Assembly: GCA_025456145.1 (NCBI GenBank)
Contig: JALOLD010000001.1
Coordinates: 124,001 to 188,000, forward strand
Length of the DNA stretch: 64,000 bases
DNA from: Thermoanaerobaculales bacterium
GTDB lineage: Bacteria; Acidobacteriota; Thermoanaerobaculia; Thermoanaerobaculales; Sulfomarinibacteraceae
Reading direction: 5' to 3'
In this document: positions 36,814 through 46,356 of the stretch, in pieces
Numbering within the stretch: the stretch's first letter is position 1
Layout of the letters: each line of letters begins with the position of its first letter
The notes under the pieces: model-generated
What the model was told of the DNA's origin: nothing
Database searches by the model: none
The model's input: the letters and a program-made list of their open reading frames with translations, nothing else
Program-made: the position numbers and the translations under genes

Positions 36814-37083
36814 GGCGGCGGCTCCCCCTCGGTCGGTTTCCGGGTGGGGAGTATAGCGCCGCGGCCGACCGGGCGAGCCGGCCTTCCCGCGCGCCTCCGC
36901 CGCCAGGCCCGAACGCTCAGTCTCGGAACGTGTCACGGGCACAGGGAACCGGCACGGCGGGCCCGCGAGGACGCCGGCCGTGACCTCGAGGCGGCGCAAC
37001 CCGGAAAAAGTCGGGTATCATGACGGAACGATTCTCAGTCTCTCTACACGCCGCCCGATCTGCGGCAGGATGACGGTGGTGCA

Positions 37084-37854
37084 GTGAGCCGACCGACGCC
37101 TCGATCCCGATCCTCGTGCCAGCTCGGGCTCGCGCTCGCGCTCGCCACCGTCGCGCTGCTGCCCGCCGGCCGCGCCGCGGGCCAGAGCTGGCCCTGGAAC
37201 CGTTCGGCGAGCCCCACACCGACCCCGACCTCGACTCCCACTCCTCCCGGCCGGGTCGAGGTGACCATCACCCTGCTGAGCTCGGGGGCGCGGATGCCGG
37301 GGGCCGACTCGGTGGTCTGGATGCCCGGCCTGCCGGCCGACGGCTCGACCGCGCGAGGGCTCTCGATCGCCCAGAAGGAGAAGCAGTTCGAACCGCGGGT
37401 GGCGATCGTCTCGGTGGGATCGACGGTCGACTTCCCCAACTTCGACCGGGTCTTCCACAACGTGTTCAGCCTGTCGTCCGCGAGGAGCTTCGACCTGGGC
37501 CTGTACCGCAACGGCTCGTCGAAGGCGGTCCGCTTCGACCATCCAGGGCTGGTCCAGATCTACTGCAACATCCACCCGCACATGGCGGCCTACCTGATGA
37601 TCGTCGACTCACGCCGCCACGCCGTGGCCGACGGGCTCGGCGTCGCGACTCTCGACGACGTCCCGCCCGGTCGTCACACCGTCGCGGGATGGAACGTCCG
37701 CGGAGGACGATGGGAGCGTGAGGTGACGGTGCGATCGGGTCGGACGACCGACCTCGAGGTCGAGGTCGACATCTCGAGCTGGCGCGAGACCCGGCATCTC
37801 AACAAGCACGGAAAGGAGTATCCGCCGCCCGATGACGACGACTTTCGATACTGA
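37084..37854 (+). CDS. Exported cupredoxin/plastocyanin-like protein (methylamine-utilization-like annotation family)
   Basis: IVSVGSTVDFPNFDRVFHNVFSLSSARSFDLGLYRNGSSKAVRFDHPGLVQIYCNIHPHMAAYLMIVDS: His, Cys, His, Met copper ligands. Confidence 0.82.
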   Translation: MSRPTPRSRSSCQLGLALALATVALLPAGRAAGQSWPWNRSASPTPTPTSTPTPPGRVEVTITLLSSGARMPGADSVVWMPGLPADGSTARGLSIAQKEKQFEPRVAIVSVGSTVDFPNFDRVFHNVFSLSSARSFDLGLYRNGSSKAVRFDHPGLVQIYCNIHPHMAAYLMIVDSRRHAVADGLGVATLDDVPPGRHTVAGWNVRGGRWEREVTVRSGRTTDLEVEVDISSWRETRHLNKHGKEYPPPDDDDFRY

Positions 37855-40000
37855 GGACACCCGCGCGGTCGGCGCGCACCAGGCAACCACCCTGCCGGTT
37901 CCCGGCGAACGGCAAGCCGCCGCGCGAGTGCCGTCGAGGCGACCGCGCCTCGGGCTCGGCGGCCGGATCTTCCTCCTCGCCGCCGGGCTGCTCGTCATCA
38001 CCCTCGGTCTCACGGTGGCGATCGCCGCCTGGCGATCCGCACGGGTGGCCGAGACCACGATCCGGGAGGACCTCTCCCGGGTGCCCGAGGTCTGGGCCGG
38101 CTATGTCTCGGCCCGCTCGAGCAGCTCGCTCGAGCAGGTGCGATCGCTGGCGATGGAGGCGGGGACCATGGCGATCTTCGCTGACGAGGTCGACGACTCG
38201 ACCCGGATCAGCTTCGCCTCGGAGGACGCTCCCGCGATCCTCAGCGAGGCCAGCACCATCTTCCTGTTCGACCGCGCGAGCCGGGTGCTGGCGCGAAGCG
38301 ATCGACCCGACGGCGATGGGATCGGCCAGCCCTTTGGCGCGGTTCCCTGGGTCGCGTCGGTGCTCGACACCTGGCAGGGAACCACCGCCCTGATGCGGGA
38401 GCGGGAGTCGCTGGCCCTGGTCGCCTCCGCGCCGGTGATTGCCGGAGAGGGCGAGACCGCCCGGCTCCAGGGAGTGCTCGCCGCGACCTTCCCCTTCGAC
38501 GCCGAGGCGATCGGCCACCTCGAAACCCTGACCCGCGGCGAGGTGGCCATCGTGCTCGACATGGCGCGGCGCGATGAGGCTCCGGACCTCCGGGTGAGCG
38601 TCGCCGGAGGGAGGCTCGACGCCGGCGCGGTCGCCACCGCGGTGCTCGGTTCGCCGGGGGCGCAGGACCGGTTGCTCGACGCCGCCCAGCCGATCGGTCC
38701 GATCACGACCAGCGTCGGGACTCTCGAGCTCGTCAGCCTGGCGGTGCCGGTGGCCACATCGTCGGGCGAGGTGTTCGGAGGGCTGCTGGTCAGCAGATCC
38801 CGCGACGCGGAGATGGCGTGGTTCTTCGCGATGAGGCGGGTCCTCTTCGCCGCCGGGGGGGCGATGCTGCTGCTCGCGCTGCCGGTCTCCTTCCTGCTCG
38901 GTCGCAACATCGCCCGACCCCTGCGCCAGCTCGCTGACGGCGCCGAGGCGATCCGCGACGGCAGCCTCGAGGTCGAGCTCCCGACCACCGGCAGCGGCGA
39001 GGTCGGCGTCCTGGCCGGCGCCTTCTCCGCCATGGTCGAGGAGCTGCGCGAGAAGAAGGCCCTCGAGGACCTCATCGCCGAGCTCCAGGCCCGGTCGCCG
39101 GTCTCCGGCCCGCCCCCGGTGGCCACCGCGCCCGCTGGGTCGGCGCCGGCGCTCGCCGACGGCGCGCTCCCCGCGGTCGGCGATGTCATCGGCTCCCGCT
39201 ACCGGATCCGCGCCGAGATCGGTCGCGGCGGAATGGGCGTGGTGCTTCGCGCCACCGATCTCGAGCTCGAGGAGGATGTCGCGCTCAAGGTGCTGCGACC
39301 CGGCGCCTTCGACAACCAGACCGAAGGTCTCGCCAAGCTCAAGAGCGAGATCCGGACCGCGCGCCGGATCTCGCACGGGAACGTGGTCCGCGTGCACGAC
39401 CTCGTCGAGGCCGGCGGGCTGCGCTGTCTGTCGATGGAGTACGTACCCGGAACCACCCTGCTCCAGGTCCTCAGTCAGCGCAAGGCGCTCGGTCTCGCGC
39501 CCGGACTGCAGATCGCCAAGCAGCTGTGCCGTGGGCTCACCGCGGTCCACGCGGCGGGCATCGTCCACCGCGACCTCAAGCCCCACAACGTCATGGTGCT
39601 GCCCAACGGCGTCGTCAAGCTGATGGACTTCGGGATCTCGCGGGGCCCGGTGGGCGGCTCGGACGGCCCGGGCGCCGTGGTCGAGGGGACCCCCGCCTAC
39701 ATGAGCCCCGAGCAGTGCCGCGGCGAGCCCCTCGACCATCTCAGCGACGTCTACAGCCTCGGTCTCGTTCTTTGGGAGATGTTCTCCGGAATGACGGCGG
39801 TCCCCGGGGCGAGCATCAGCGAGGTGGTCCGGAAGCAGCTCGACGTCATGCCGCGGGCCCTCGGCGAGCTGCGCGACGACATCCCGGGCGAGCTCAACGC
39901 CATCGTGATGGGCTGCCTGGCGAAGAGCAAGACCGCGAGGCCGCAGTCGGCGTCGCTCGTCTACCAGCAGCTGCGCGAGATCCTGGTCGTCGACTGGTGA
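37832..40000 (+). CDS. Membrane sensor Ser/Thr protein kinase (extracytoplasmic domain, HAMP, PknB-type kinase)
   Basis: Two TM segments; HAMP-like GRNIARPLRQLADGAEAIRDGSLEVELPTTGSGEVGVLAGAFSAMVEEL; kinase IGRGGMGVVLRATDLELEEDVALKVL, IVHRDLKPHNVMV, KLMDFGISRG, GTPAYMSPEQCRG. Confidence 0.93.
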   Translation: MTTTFDTEDTRAVGAHQATTLPVPGERQAAARVPSRRPRLGLGGRIFLLAAGLLVITLGLTVAIAAWRSARVAETTIREDLSRVPEVWAGYVSARSSSSLEQVRSLAMEAGTMAIFADEVDDSTRISFASEDAPAILSEASTIFLFDRASRVLARSDRPDGDGIGQPFGAVPWVASVLDTWQGTTALMRERESLALVASAPVIAGEGETARLQGVLAATFPFDAEAIGHLETLTRGEVAIVLDMARRDEAPDLRVSVAGGRLDAGAVATAVLGSPGAQDRLLDAAQPIGPITTSVGTLELVSLAVPVATSSGEVFGGLLVSRSRDAEMAWFFAMRRVLFAAGGAMLLLALPVSFLLGRNIARPLRQLADGAEAIRDGSLEVELPTTGSGEVGVLAGAFSAMVEELREKKALEDLIAELQARSPVSGPPPVATAPAGSAPALADGALPAVGDVIGSRYRIRAEIGRGGMGVVLRATDLELEEDVALKVLRPGAFDNQTEGLAKLKSEIRTARRISHGNVVRVHDLVEAGGLRCLSMEYVPGTTLLQVLSQRKALGLAPGLQIAKQLCRGLTAVHAAGIVHRDLKPHNVMVLPNGVVKLMDFGISRGPVGGSDGPGAVVEGTPAYMSPEQCRGEPLDHLSDVYSLGLVLWEMFSGMTAVPGASISEVVRKQLDVMPRALGELRDDIPGELNAIVMGCLAKSKTARPQSASLVYQQLREILVVDW

Positions 40001-40025
40001 CCCGCGCCCGTCGCCGCGGCGCCGG

Positions 40026-41375
40026 CTACCAGAAGATCCGCCAGCTCACCAGCCACTCGTTGGGCTCCAGGGTCTTGCCGTTGAGCAGCGTGGCCTCGTT
40101 GAAGGAGTACTCGACCGTGAGGTCGGAGCTGCGGACGATGCCGATCCGGACGCCGACGTCGAGCTTGGCCCAGTCCCAGAACATCGACGGGGTGATGAAC
40201 GGCCCGGTCACCCGGAAGTCGTTGTCGATCTCGGAGTAACGGACGGCCGGTCGGATCCAGTTGAAGACCGGCTCGTCCCACGCGGCGAAGGCCGGCGGAA
40301 ACGGGATGTGGTAGGCCATCTCGACCTCGAGTCCCTGCCGCTCGAGCGAGGCGATGTCCTGCCTGACGAGCTGGACGAAGCCGACCCAGCGGTTCAGCTT
40401 CCACTCGACGTTGAGCCCGGCCTCCCATTTCTCGTCGCCCTCGAAGGGCAGGGGCATCCCGGCGCCGCGGAGCAGCTCGAGATCGCCCTGGTAGAAGGTC
40501 CCCTCGATCTCAGGGGCCTCGGCGAGGGTCCGGCCGAAGTACCAGGCCAGAAGGTCGATCGCGGCCGACCCGTCGTCGCGCGCCGAGCGCCAGCCGATGC
40601 CCCCGCCGATCTCGGTCTCGCCGTCCAGCTCGAAGTTCTCGGGGCGGGCGTCGTAGAGGATCGGAAAGCCCGAGTTGTACTTCGGGTTGTTGTTGCCCGG
40701 AACTCGCTCGGGGGTCCCGTTGTCGCCGGCCAGGGCGTTGACGTCGCGCATGAACAGCGGACCCGCGATCCCCGCCTGGGCCCGGAGATAGAGGTTGCCG
40801 CCGAGGTTGACCCCGAGCTGCAGCTGGGCGATCTCGAAGCGGTTGACCGCCGTCCCCCACAGCCCATAGCTCTCGAGGTGGCGGACCTCCTGGCGGGCGA
40901 ATCGCGCCGACTTGCCGAGCGACAGGTACCAGGCCCACGGGTCGAGCCTCCGGTTGCGCCCATCCACCGTGCCGTAGCGCAGCCAGAGCTCGCGGACGAA
41001 GACCCGGTCGTCGAGGGACGTCGGGTTGCGGTTGTAGAGATCCTCGACGTGGACCAGGACCTGCCCGGCGAGCTTCTCTGCGAACACGGCCTCGATCCCG
41101 AGCTCGACGTCCGACAGCTCGTAGTGGTCCCCGGGATCGACCGTCCGGAGGTAGACCCCGTCGTCGCCCGGCTCCCAGAACTCGGGCGGAAAATCGACCG
41201 GGACCCGGAGCTCGACGAAGTCCGAGCTTCGGAAGTTGAGGTTGACCTCGCCGAAGATCCGGATCCCCGGCTTGTCGGCGGCCTCCGACAGACTGCCGAG
41301 GCCACACAGGGCGATGCAGAGCGACAGGATCGATCGACGCGCCAGGGTCCGCGGCGACGGCTCGGGCTTGCTCAT
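40026..41375 (-). CDS. Outer-membrane beta-barrel/porin-like protein
   Basis: Signal peptide; alternating strand pattern, e.g. IRIFGEVNLNFRSSDFVELRVPV and LDVGVRIGIVRSSDLTVEYSFNEA; ends ..WLVSWRIFW. Confidence 0.7.
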   Translation of the reverse strand: MSKPEPSPRTLARRSILSLCIALCGLGSLSEAADKPGIRIFGEVNLNFRSSDFVELRVPVDFPPEFWEPGDDGVYLRTVDPGDHYELSDVELGIEAVFAEKLAGQVLVHVEDLYNRNPTSLDDRVFVRELWLRYGTVDGRNRRLDPWAWYLSLGKSARFARQEVRHLESYGLWGTAVNRFEIAQLQLGVNLGGNLYLRAQAGIAGPLFMRDVNALAGDNGTPERVPGNNNPKYNSGFPILYDARPENFELDGETEIGGGIGWRSARDDGSAAIDLLAWYFGRTLAEAPEIEGTFYQGDLELLRGAGMPLPFEGDEKWEAGLNVEWKLNRWVGFVQLVRQDIASLERQGLEVEMAYHIPFPPAFAAWDEPVFNWIRPAVRYSEIDNDFRVTGPFITPSMFWDWAKLDVGVRIGIVRSSDLTVEYSFNEATLLNGKTLEPNEWLVSWRIFW

Positions 41376-41407
41376 GGGCGGCTCCCATCTGGGTTAGGAT
41401 CCCGAGC

Positions 41408-41436
41408 AGCTTATTTCGAGATTGCGTCGCAGTCAA
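41408..41436 (-). promoter_or_regulatory. Candidate sigma-70 promoter of the porin-like gene
   Basis: Minus strand TTGACT-17 nt-TAAGCT. Confidence 0.5.
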
Positions 41437-41559
41437 ATTTTCCGGGCCAGGCGCGCCACCGTCACGCCGTCGCAGCGGGTCGGTCGGCGCCGCCCGCAAC
41501 GGCCCCGCGGGAGAGACCCCGAACGGACCCGAACGACCGCGTCGGTCAGGGGACCGGGG

Positions 41560-42411
41560 TCAGAACCGGAAGCGGACGAACAGGCTGACGTCGTTGACGT
41601 CCATGTCGATCGCGGCGTCGAGGACGCTCGCTCCCTCCGAGGTGTCGATGCCCGCCCAGTCGACGTCGATCGTCGCGATGTTGATCGCGCCGCCGAAGCC
41701 CCAGTGCCGTCCGAGCAGGTACTCGATGTCGGCCCGGGCGACCCACTGGCCGCCGTCGATGTCCTCGATCTTGACCTGCAGCCAGCCGAGGCCGCCCTTG
41801 AAGCGCCAGTGGTCGGAGAGCAGCCGCCGGTACTCGAAGTAGAGGTAGGGCAGCGGCCCGGTGCCCTCGACATCGGTGCTCCCTCCCTCCTGGATGTTCT
41901 GCCCCTCCCAGGTCAGGGTCGCCGCGATCTCCATCACCCGGAAGCCGATCCCGAAGCCGGCGGCCCAGCGGTCCTTGACCCACGGGTAGTAGGTGTAGTC
42001 GACGAAGTACTGGGCGATGTCGAAGCCGAGCGAGATGTCGGCGTCGATCGGGATGACCTCGTCGCCCCACTGGATCTCCTCGAGGGCCTGGGCGTTCGAG
42101 CTCCGGTCGATGTCCTGCCAGCGCACGCCGAGCTTGTGGCGACGCGCGATCTGCCAGTCGAAGGCCAGCGTCGGCACCACCTCCTGGTCACCGAGGTTGA
42201 GATCGTCCTCGAAGCTCAGCGTGGTGCCGCGGCCGAGCAGCTCGGAGTCGAGCCTGATCTCGGTCGCGAGGTCGACCCAGCTGCCCTCGAGCCGGACGTT
42301 GTACTTGTCGAAGAGCGGCTCGAAATCCCGTTGCGCCGCCGCCGGCGCCGCCGCCACGAGAACCGCGAGGGCGGCCCCGACAACAACCCACGCTCTGGTG
42401 TGCGTTCCCAT
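41560..42411 (-). CDS. Outer-membrane beta-barrel protein
   Basis: MGTHTRAWVVVGAALAVLVAAAPAAAQ signal; LTWEGQNIQ...YLYFEYRRLLSDHWRFKGGLGWLQVKIEDIDGG; terminal FVRFRF. Internal ATG preceded by GGAG. Confidence 0.8.
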   Translation of the reverse strand: MGTHTRAWVVVGAALAVLVAAAPAAAQRDFEPLFDKYNVRLEGSWVDLATEIRLDSELLGRGTTLSFEDDLNLGDQEVVPTLAFDWQIARRHKLGVRWQDIDRSSNAQALEEIQWGDEVIPIDADISLGFDIAQYFVDYTYYPWVKDRWAAGFGIGFRVMEIAATLTWEGQNIQEGGSTDVEGTGPLPYLYFEYRRLLSDHWRFKGGLGWLQVKIEDIDGGQWVARADIEYLLGRHWGFGGAINIATIDVDWAGIDTSEGASVLDAAIDMDVNDVSLFVRFRF

Positions 42412-42645
42412 GATCACTCCTCCAATTCCGACGCTGGTTGGTGCGACGATTCTCACGGGGGCATCATACGCCGGATTGCCTGCCCGGACACCGCGCCCAG
42501 TAGAATTCCCGACCTCGGAGCGCCCCGGTGAACCGCGCCGCGCCGGCGAGCGCCCCGATGCGCCGCCGCCGACGATCTCGACCGAGGCGCCCCCCTCCGA
42601 GAAAGCCCCCGAACCGTTCCGTCCGGCGGGTAGAATGAACCCATC

Positions 42646-45600
42646 GTGATCCGCCGGCGAACCCTCTTCCTCGCGATCGCCGCCTGTCTGGGCCTGGCGT
42701 TGACCGGCCTGTCGGTGTACCTGGCGGTGTCCGACCTCGCCGAGTGGCGCGACACCGTGGCCCGGCTCGCCTCCCAGGCGCTCGGGCGACGGCTGGTCAT
42801 CGGCGGCGACTTCGGCGTCGAGGTCGGGCGGGTCACCCGGGTGACCGCCACGGAGGTCGCGCTGGCCAACGCCGGGTGGGGGTCCGAGCCGGAGATGGCG
42901 TCGGTCGACCGGCTCGCCGTCGAGATCGACCTGTGGTCGCTGGTCGCGGGGCCGCTCCGGCTGCCGTCGGTCGAGATCGAGGGCGGTCGGGCGGTGTTCG
43001 AGAGGGGCCCCGACGGCCGCAGCAACTGGGCGCTCGGCGCCGGAGCCGGCGGACCGGCTCGGGGACCGGTCGAGCTGCGGGTCGACCGGGTCCGCGCCGC
43101 CGGTGTCGAGCTCCGGTTCGGCGGACCCGGCGATCGCCCTCCGATCGACCTCGTGCTGGGATCGTTGGTCAGCGACGGCGACTCCCGGGGCATGCACCGG
43201 CTGTCGGCCGACGGCCGGCTGGCGGGCCGCGAGGTCGCTGTCGCCGGTCGGGTCGGTCCGTTCACCGGGATCGTCAACACCTCGCGCGTCGAGGCCGAGC
43301 TGACCGGGCTGGTCGACGGCGCCGAGCTCGCCCTGGGGGGCTCGATCGGCGATCTCGGCCGATTGACCGGGCTCGATCTCGTAGCGACGGCGACAATCCC
43401 CGACCTCGACCGGCTCACCGGCATCCTCGGACGCCCCGACGGCGCCATCGGCGCGGTCGAGCTCCGAGTCACCGCCTCGTCCACGGGGCCGCTCACCACG
43501 CTCAGCGGTCTCGCCACGGCGGCCGGCGGCGAGGCCCGGGTCGACGGGACCGTCGACTCGCTGATCTCGCCCGGCGATCTCGACCTCGCGATCGCGATCG
43601 CCGGCCACGACGTCGGGGGGATCGCCGCCCTCGCCGGCCTCGGCTCCGTCGAGCCCCGGCCGTTCGAGATCCGGGGCGGCGTCCGCTGGCGGGGCTTCCC
43701 GCTCGAGCTCGACAACCTCGAGGTGACGGTCGGCGAGAGCCGTCTCACGGCGAACGGCCGCCTCGGCGAGCCGCCGCTCCTCCTCGAGACCGATCTCGTC
43801 GTCGACGGCGCCGGCCCCGACCTCGGCGGGATCGCGGCGGCGCTCGGCATCGAGGCGCCGGCCGTCCCGTTCACCGTGTCGGGGAGGCTGGCCCGCGCCG
43901 AGGGCGGGGTTCGCGTCGAGAGTGTCAGGCTCGCCGTCGGCGAGGCCGAGCTCGCGGTGGACGGATTCATCGGCGATCCGCCCGCCTGCCGCGGTACCGA
44001 GCTCGCGGTCGGGGCGCACGGCCCCGATCTCGGATCGGTCGTTTCGCTGACCGGTCTCGAGCTGCCGAGAGCGCCCTTCACCCTCGACGGACGCCTCGTC
44101 GAGGGCGACGGAGCGGTCGACCTCCGCGAGGTGACGGCATCGGTGGGCAGCCACCGCCTCTCGGTCGCCGGCCGTCTGACCCCCGAGGCCGGGATGGTCG
44201 GCGCCGACCTCGAGATCGTCGCCGACGGCGAGGAGCTGTCCGAGCTCGGTGCGGCCATCGGCCAATCCGGTCTTCCATCGACGCCGTACCACGTCGAGGG
44301 CGGGATCGCCGTGACCCCCGAGGGCGTGGGTCTGCGGGCGCTCCGCGGCCGACTGCCCGATCTCGGGCTCGATCTCGAGGTCGACGGAATCGTCGTCCGG
44401 GCCCCGGAGCTCGTCGGCACGCGGCTCGATGTCGCGACGAGCGGCGACGACCTGTCGGCCCTGGCATGGCTCGCCGACCCGGTCGAGCTGCCCTCCGAAC
44501 CCTTCCGTGCGGCCGGCGAGATCGAGGCTGTCGCCGGCGGCTGGCGCCTCGGCGACGTCGTGCTGACCCTCGGCGGCAACCGGGTCGCCGGCGACGCGAC
44601 CCTGCTCCGTGCACCGGGCCTCGCCGGCTCGATCTTCGACCTCGAGCTCGAGGGCCCCGACCTCGACGCCGCCGGCCGGCTCGCCGCGGCCGCCATCGGG
44701 CGCGCCTGGCCGGCGCTGCCTGCCCTCCCCTATGCGCTCTCGGGCTCGCTCGAGGTGGACGACGGCAGGCTCGTGCTGCGCGGCGGGTCGGCGACGGTTG
44801 GCGATGCCACGATCACCGCCGACGGACAGGTCGGCCTGCTCCGCGGCGGGGAGGGAACCGATCTCGAGATCGCCGCCGACCTCCCGGAGGCCTCGATCCT
44901 CGCCCCCCTCCTCGACCGGCCGCTGCCCGCCGAACCCCTCCGAGCCGCCGGCCGGGTGCGAGTCGGAGCCTCCGGCTATGTCCTCGAACGGCTCCATGTC
45001 AGCCTCGGCGGCAACCGGCTCGAGCTCGACGGCCTGCTCGGGAGGGCCCCGTCCTTCGCGGGTACCTCGCTCGGGATGCGGGCGACCGTCGCCGATCCGT
45101 CTCTGCTCCGGATCCTCGGCGGGGCCGACTGGCTGCCGGGATCGCCGTTCACCGTGTCGGCCACCCTCATCGGCAACGACCGGAGGCTGCGAGCCGACGA
45201 CATCGACCTGCGCATCGGCTCGAGCGACGTCGCCGGCTCGGTGCTGCTCGACCGTGGCGTCGACCACCGCCGGCCGCGCTTCGTCGCCCGGCTGAGCTCG
45301 GAGCTGATCGTGTGGTCGGATCTCCTTCACCGGCCGGATCCACCGGAGGGCGGCGAGGCCTCCGACGCGCCGGCCGCCAAGCCCAAGCGGGACCGGGTGA
45401 TCCCCGACGGCCCGGTCGATGTCGACGCCCTCGAGCGGCTCGACGCCGATCTGGCCTGGGACATCGCCGAGCTCCGCCTCGCCCTCCACAGCTATCGGCG
45501 TCTCGGCGTCACGATCGGGCTGGCCGACGGGGCTCTCGAGGTCAGCCGGCTCGCCGGGGTCGGCGATCGCGGCGGCGCCCTGGAGGGGTCCGCGACGATC

Positions 45601-46329
45601 GCGTCGCGGGCGGGGCGGGTCGAGGGCCGTCTCGAGCTCGCCGTTCGCGACGCCAAGCTCGCCCTCGCCGGACCCGACACGAAGCCGGACCGTCTCTGCG
45701 CCTACAGCGGGACGATCCAGCTCGCCTCCTCCGGAGCGACCTGGCGCGAGCTCGCGACGCGGGCGGATGGCGCCGCCACGATGACCCTGGGGCCCGGCGA
45801 CGTTGCGAGCTCGGTGGTCGACAGGATCACCGCCGACATCCTGGTGTCGCTGCTCCAGGCCCTCAACCCGTTCTCCCGGTCGGGCGGGCAGGAGGAGCTC
45901 GAGTGCGCGGTGCTCCACGCCGAAGTTCACGACGGCGTCGTCAGCGTCGGGCCGATGGCGCTCCAGACAGGCTCGGTGACCATGCTCGGCGAGGGCACGG
46001 TCGACCTGGCGACCGAGAAGCTCAGGCTCGACTGGGTGAGCAAGCCGCGCAAGGGGCTCGGTCTGAGCGCCAGCGCCGTCACCAACTCGCTCATCCGCCT
46101 CGGCGGGACCCTCGCCCGGCCCTCGGTCGAGGTGAAGCCGGCCGAGGCGATCGCCACCACCGGAATCGCCGTCGCCACCGCCGGGCTGTCGATCCTCGGC
46201 AAGGGCATCCTCGACCGGGCGACCGCCGAGAAGCAGGTCTGCGAGGCGGCCCTCGAGGAGATCGAAAAGAAACGGCGCCGCCCCTCGGACGATGTCAGCC
46301 CGCCGCCCCCGCAGTTCGACGAGCGTTGA
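42646..46329 (+). CDS. AsmA-family protein with repeated domains
   Basis: N-terminal TM; RVTATEVALANAGWGSEPEMASVDRLAVEIDLWSLVAGPLRLPSVEIEGGRAVFERGPDGRSNWAL; C-terminal TMTLGPGDVASSVVDRITADILVSLLQALNPF. Confidence 0.9.
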   Translation: MIRRRTLFLAIAACLGLALTGLSVYLAVSDLAEWRDTVARLASQALGRRLVIGGDFGVEVGRVTRVTATEVALANAGWGSEPEMASVDRLAVEIDLWSLVAGPLRLPSVEIEGGRAVFERGPDGRSNWALGAGAGGPARGPVELRVDRVRAAGVELRFGGPGDRPPIDLVLGSLVSDGDSRGMHRLSADGRLAGREVAVAGRVGPFTGIVNTSRVEAELTGLVDGAELALGGSIGDLGRLTGLDLVATATIPDLDRLTGILGRPDGAIGAVELRVTASSTGPLTTLSGLATAAGGEARVDGTVDSLISPGDLDLAIAIAGHDVGGIAALAGLGSVEPRPFEIRGGVRWRGFPLELDNLEVTVGESRLTANGRLGEPPLLLETDLVVDGAGPDLGGIAAALGIEAPAVPFTVSGRLARAEGGVRVESVRLAVGEAELAVDGFIGDPPACRGTELAVGAHGPDLGSVVSLTGLELPRAPFTLDGRLVEGDGAVDLREVTASVGSHRLSVAGRLTPEAGMVGADLEIVADGEELSELGAAIGQSGLPSTPYHVEGGIAVTPEGVGLRALRGRLPDLGLDLEVDGIVVRAPELVGTRLDVATSGDDLSALAWLADPVELPSEPFRAAGEIEAVAGGWRLGDVVLTLGGNRVAGDATLLRAPGLAGSIFDLELEGPDLDAAGRLAAAAIGRAWPALPALPYALSGSLEVDDGRLVLRGGSATVGDATITADGQVGLLRGGEGTDLEIAADLPEASILAPLLDRPLPAEPLRAAGRVRVGASGYVLERLHVSLGGNRLELDGLLGRAPSFAGTSLGMRATVADPSLLRILGGADWLPGSPFTVSATLIGNDRRLRADDIDLRIGSSDVAGSVLLDRGVDHRRPRFVARLSSELIVWSDLLHRPDPPEGGEASDAPAAKPKRDRVIPDGPVDVDALERLDADLAWDIAELRLALHSYRRLGVTIGLADGALEVSRLAGVGDRGGALEGSATIASRAGRVEGRLELAVRDAKLALAGPDTKPDRLCAYSGTIQLASSGATWRELATRADGAATMTLGPGDVASSVVDRITADILVSLLQALNPFSRSGGQEELECAVLHAEVHDGVVSVGPMALQTGSVTMLGEGTVDLATEKLRLDWVSKPRKGLGLSASAVTNSLIRLGGTLARPSVEVKPAEAIATTGIAVATAGLSILGKGILDRATAEKQVCEAALEEIEKKRRRPSDDVSPPPPQFDER

Positions 46330-46330
46330 G

Positions 46331-46350
46331 CCCCGGCAGGTCTACCGGGG
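46331..46350. terminator. Candidate bidirectional hairpin between convergent genes
   Basis: CCCCGG-caggtcta-CCGGGG; no T tract. Confidence 0.35.
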
Positions 46351-46356
46351 TCCTGA

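Noticed and set aside
37201-37260. CCGACC-type repeat as a regulatory array
   Set aside because: Coding; it specifies the PTPTPTSTPTPP linker of the cupredoxin protein.
42412-45930. 1456-codon minus ORF (41560-45930) read as one giant protein
   Set aside because: Only its last 284 codons (from the ATG at 42411, with signal peptide and SD) are a real outer-membrane protein; the rest is antisense to the AsmA gene, has low-complexity D/R/G/E composition and no domain, and reflects GC-rich codon bias.
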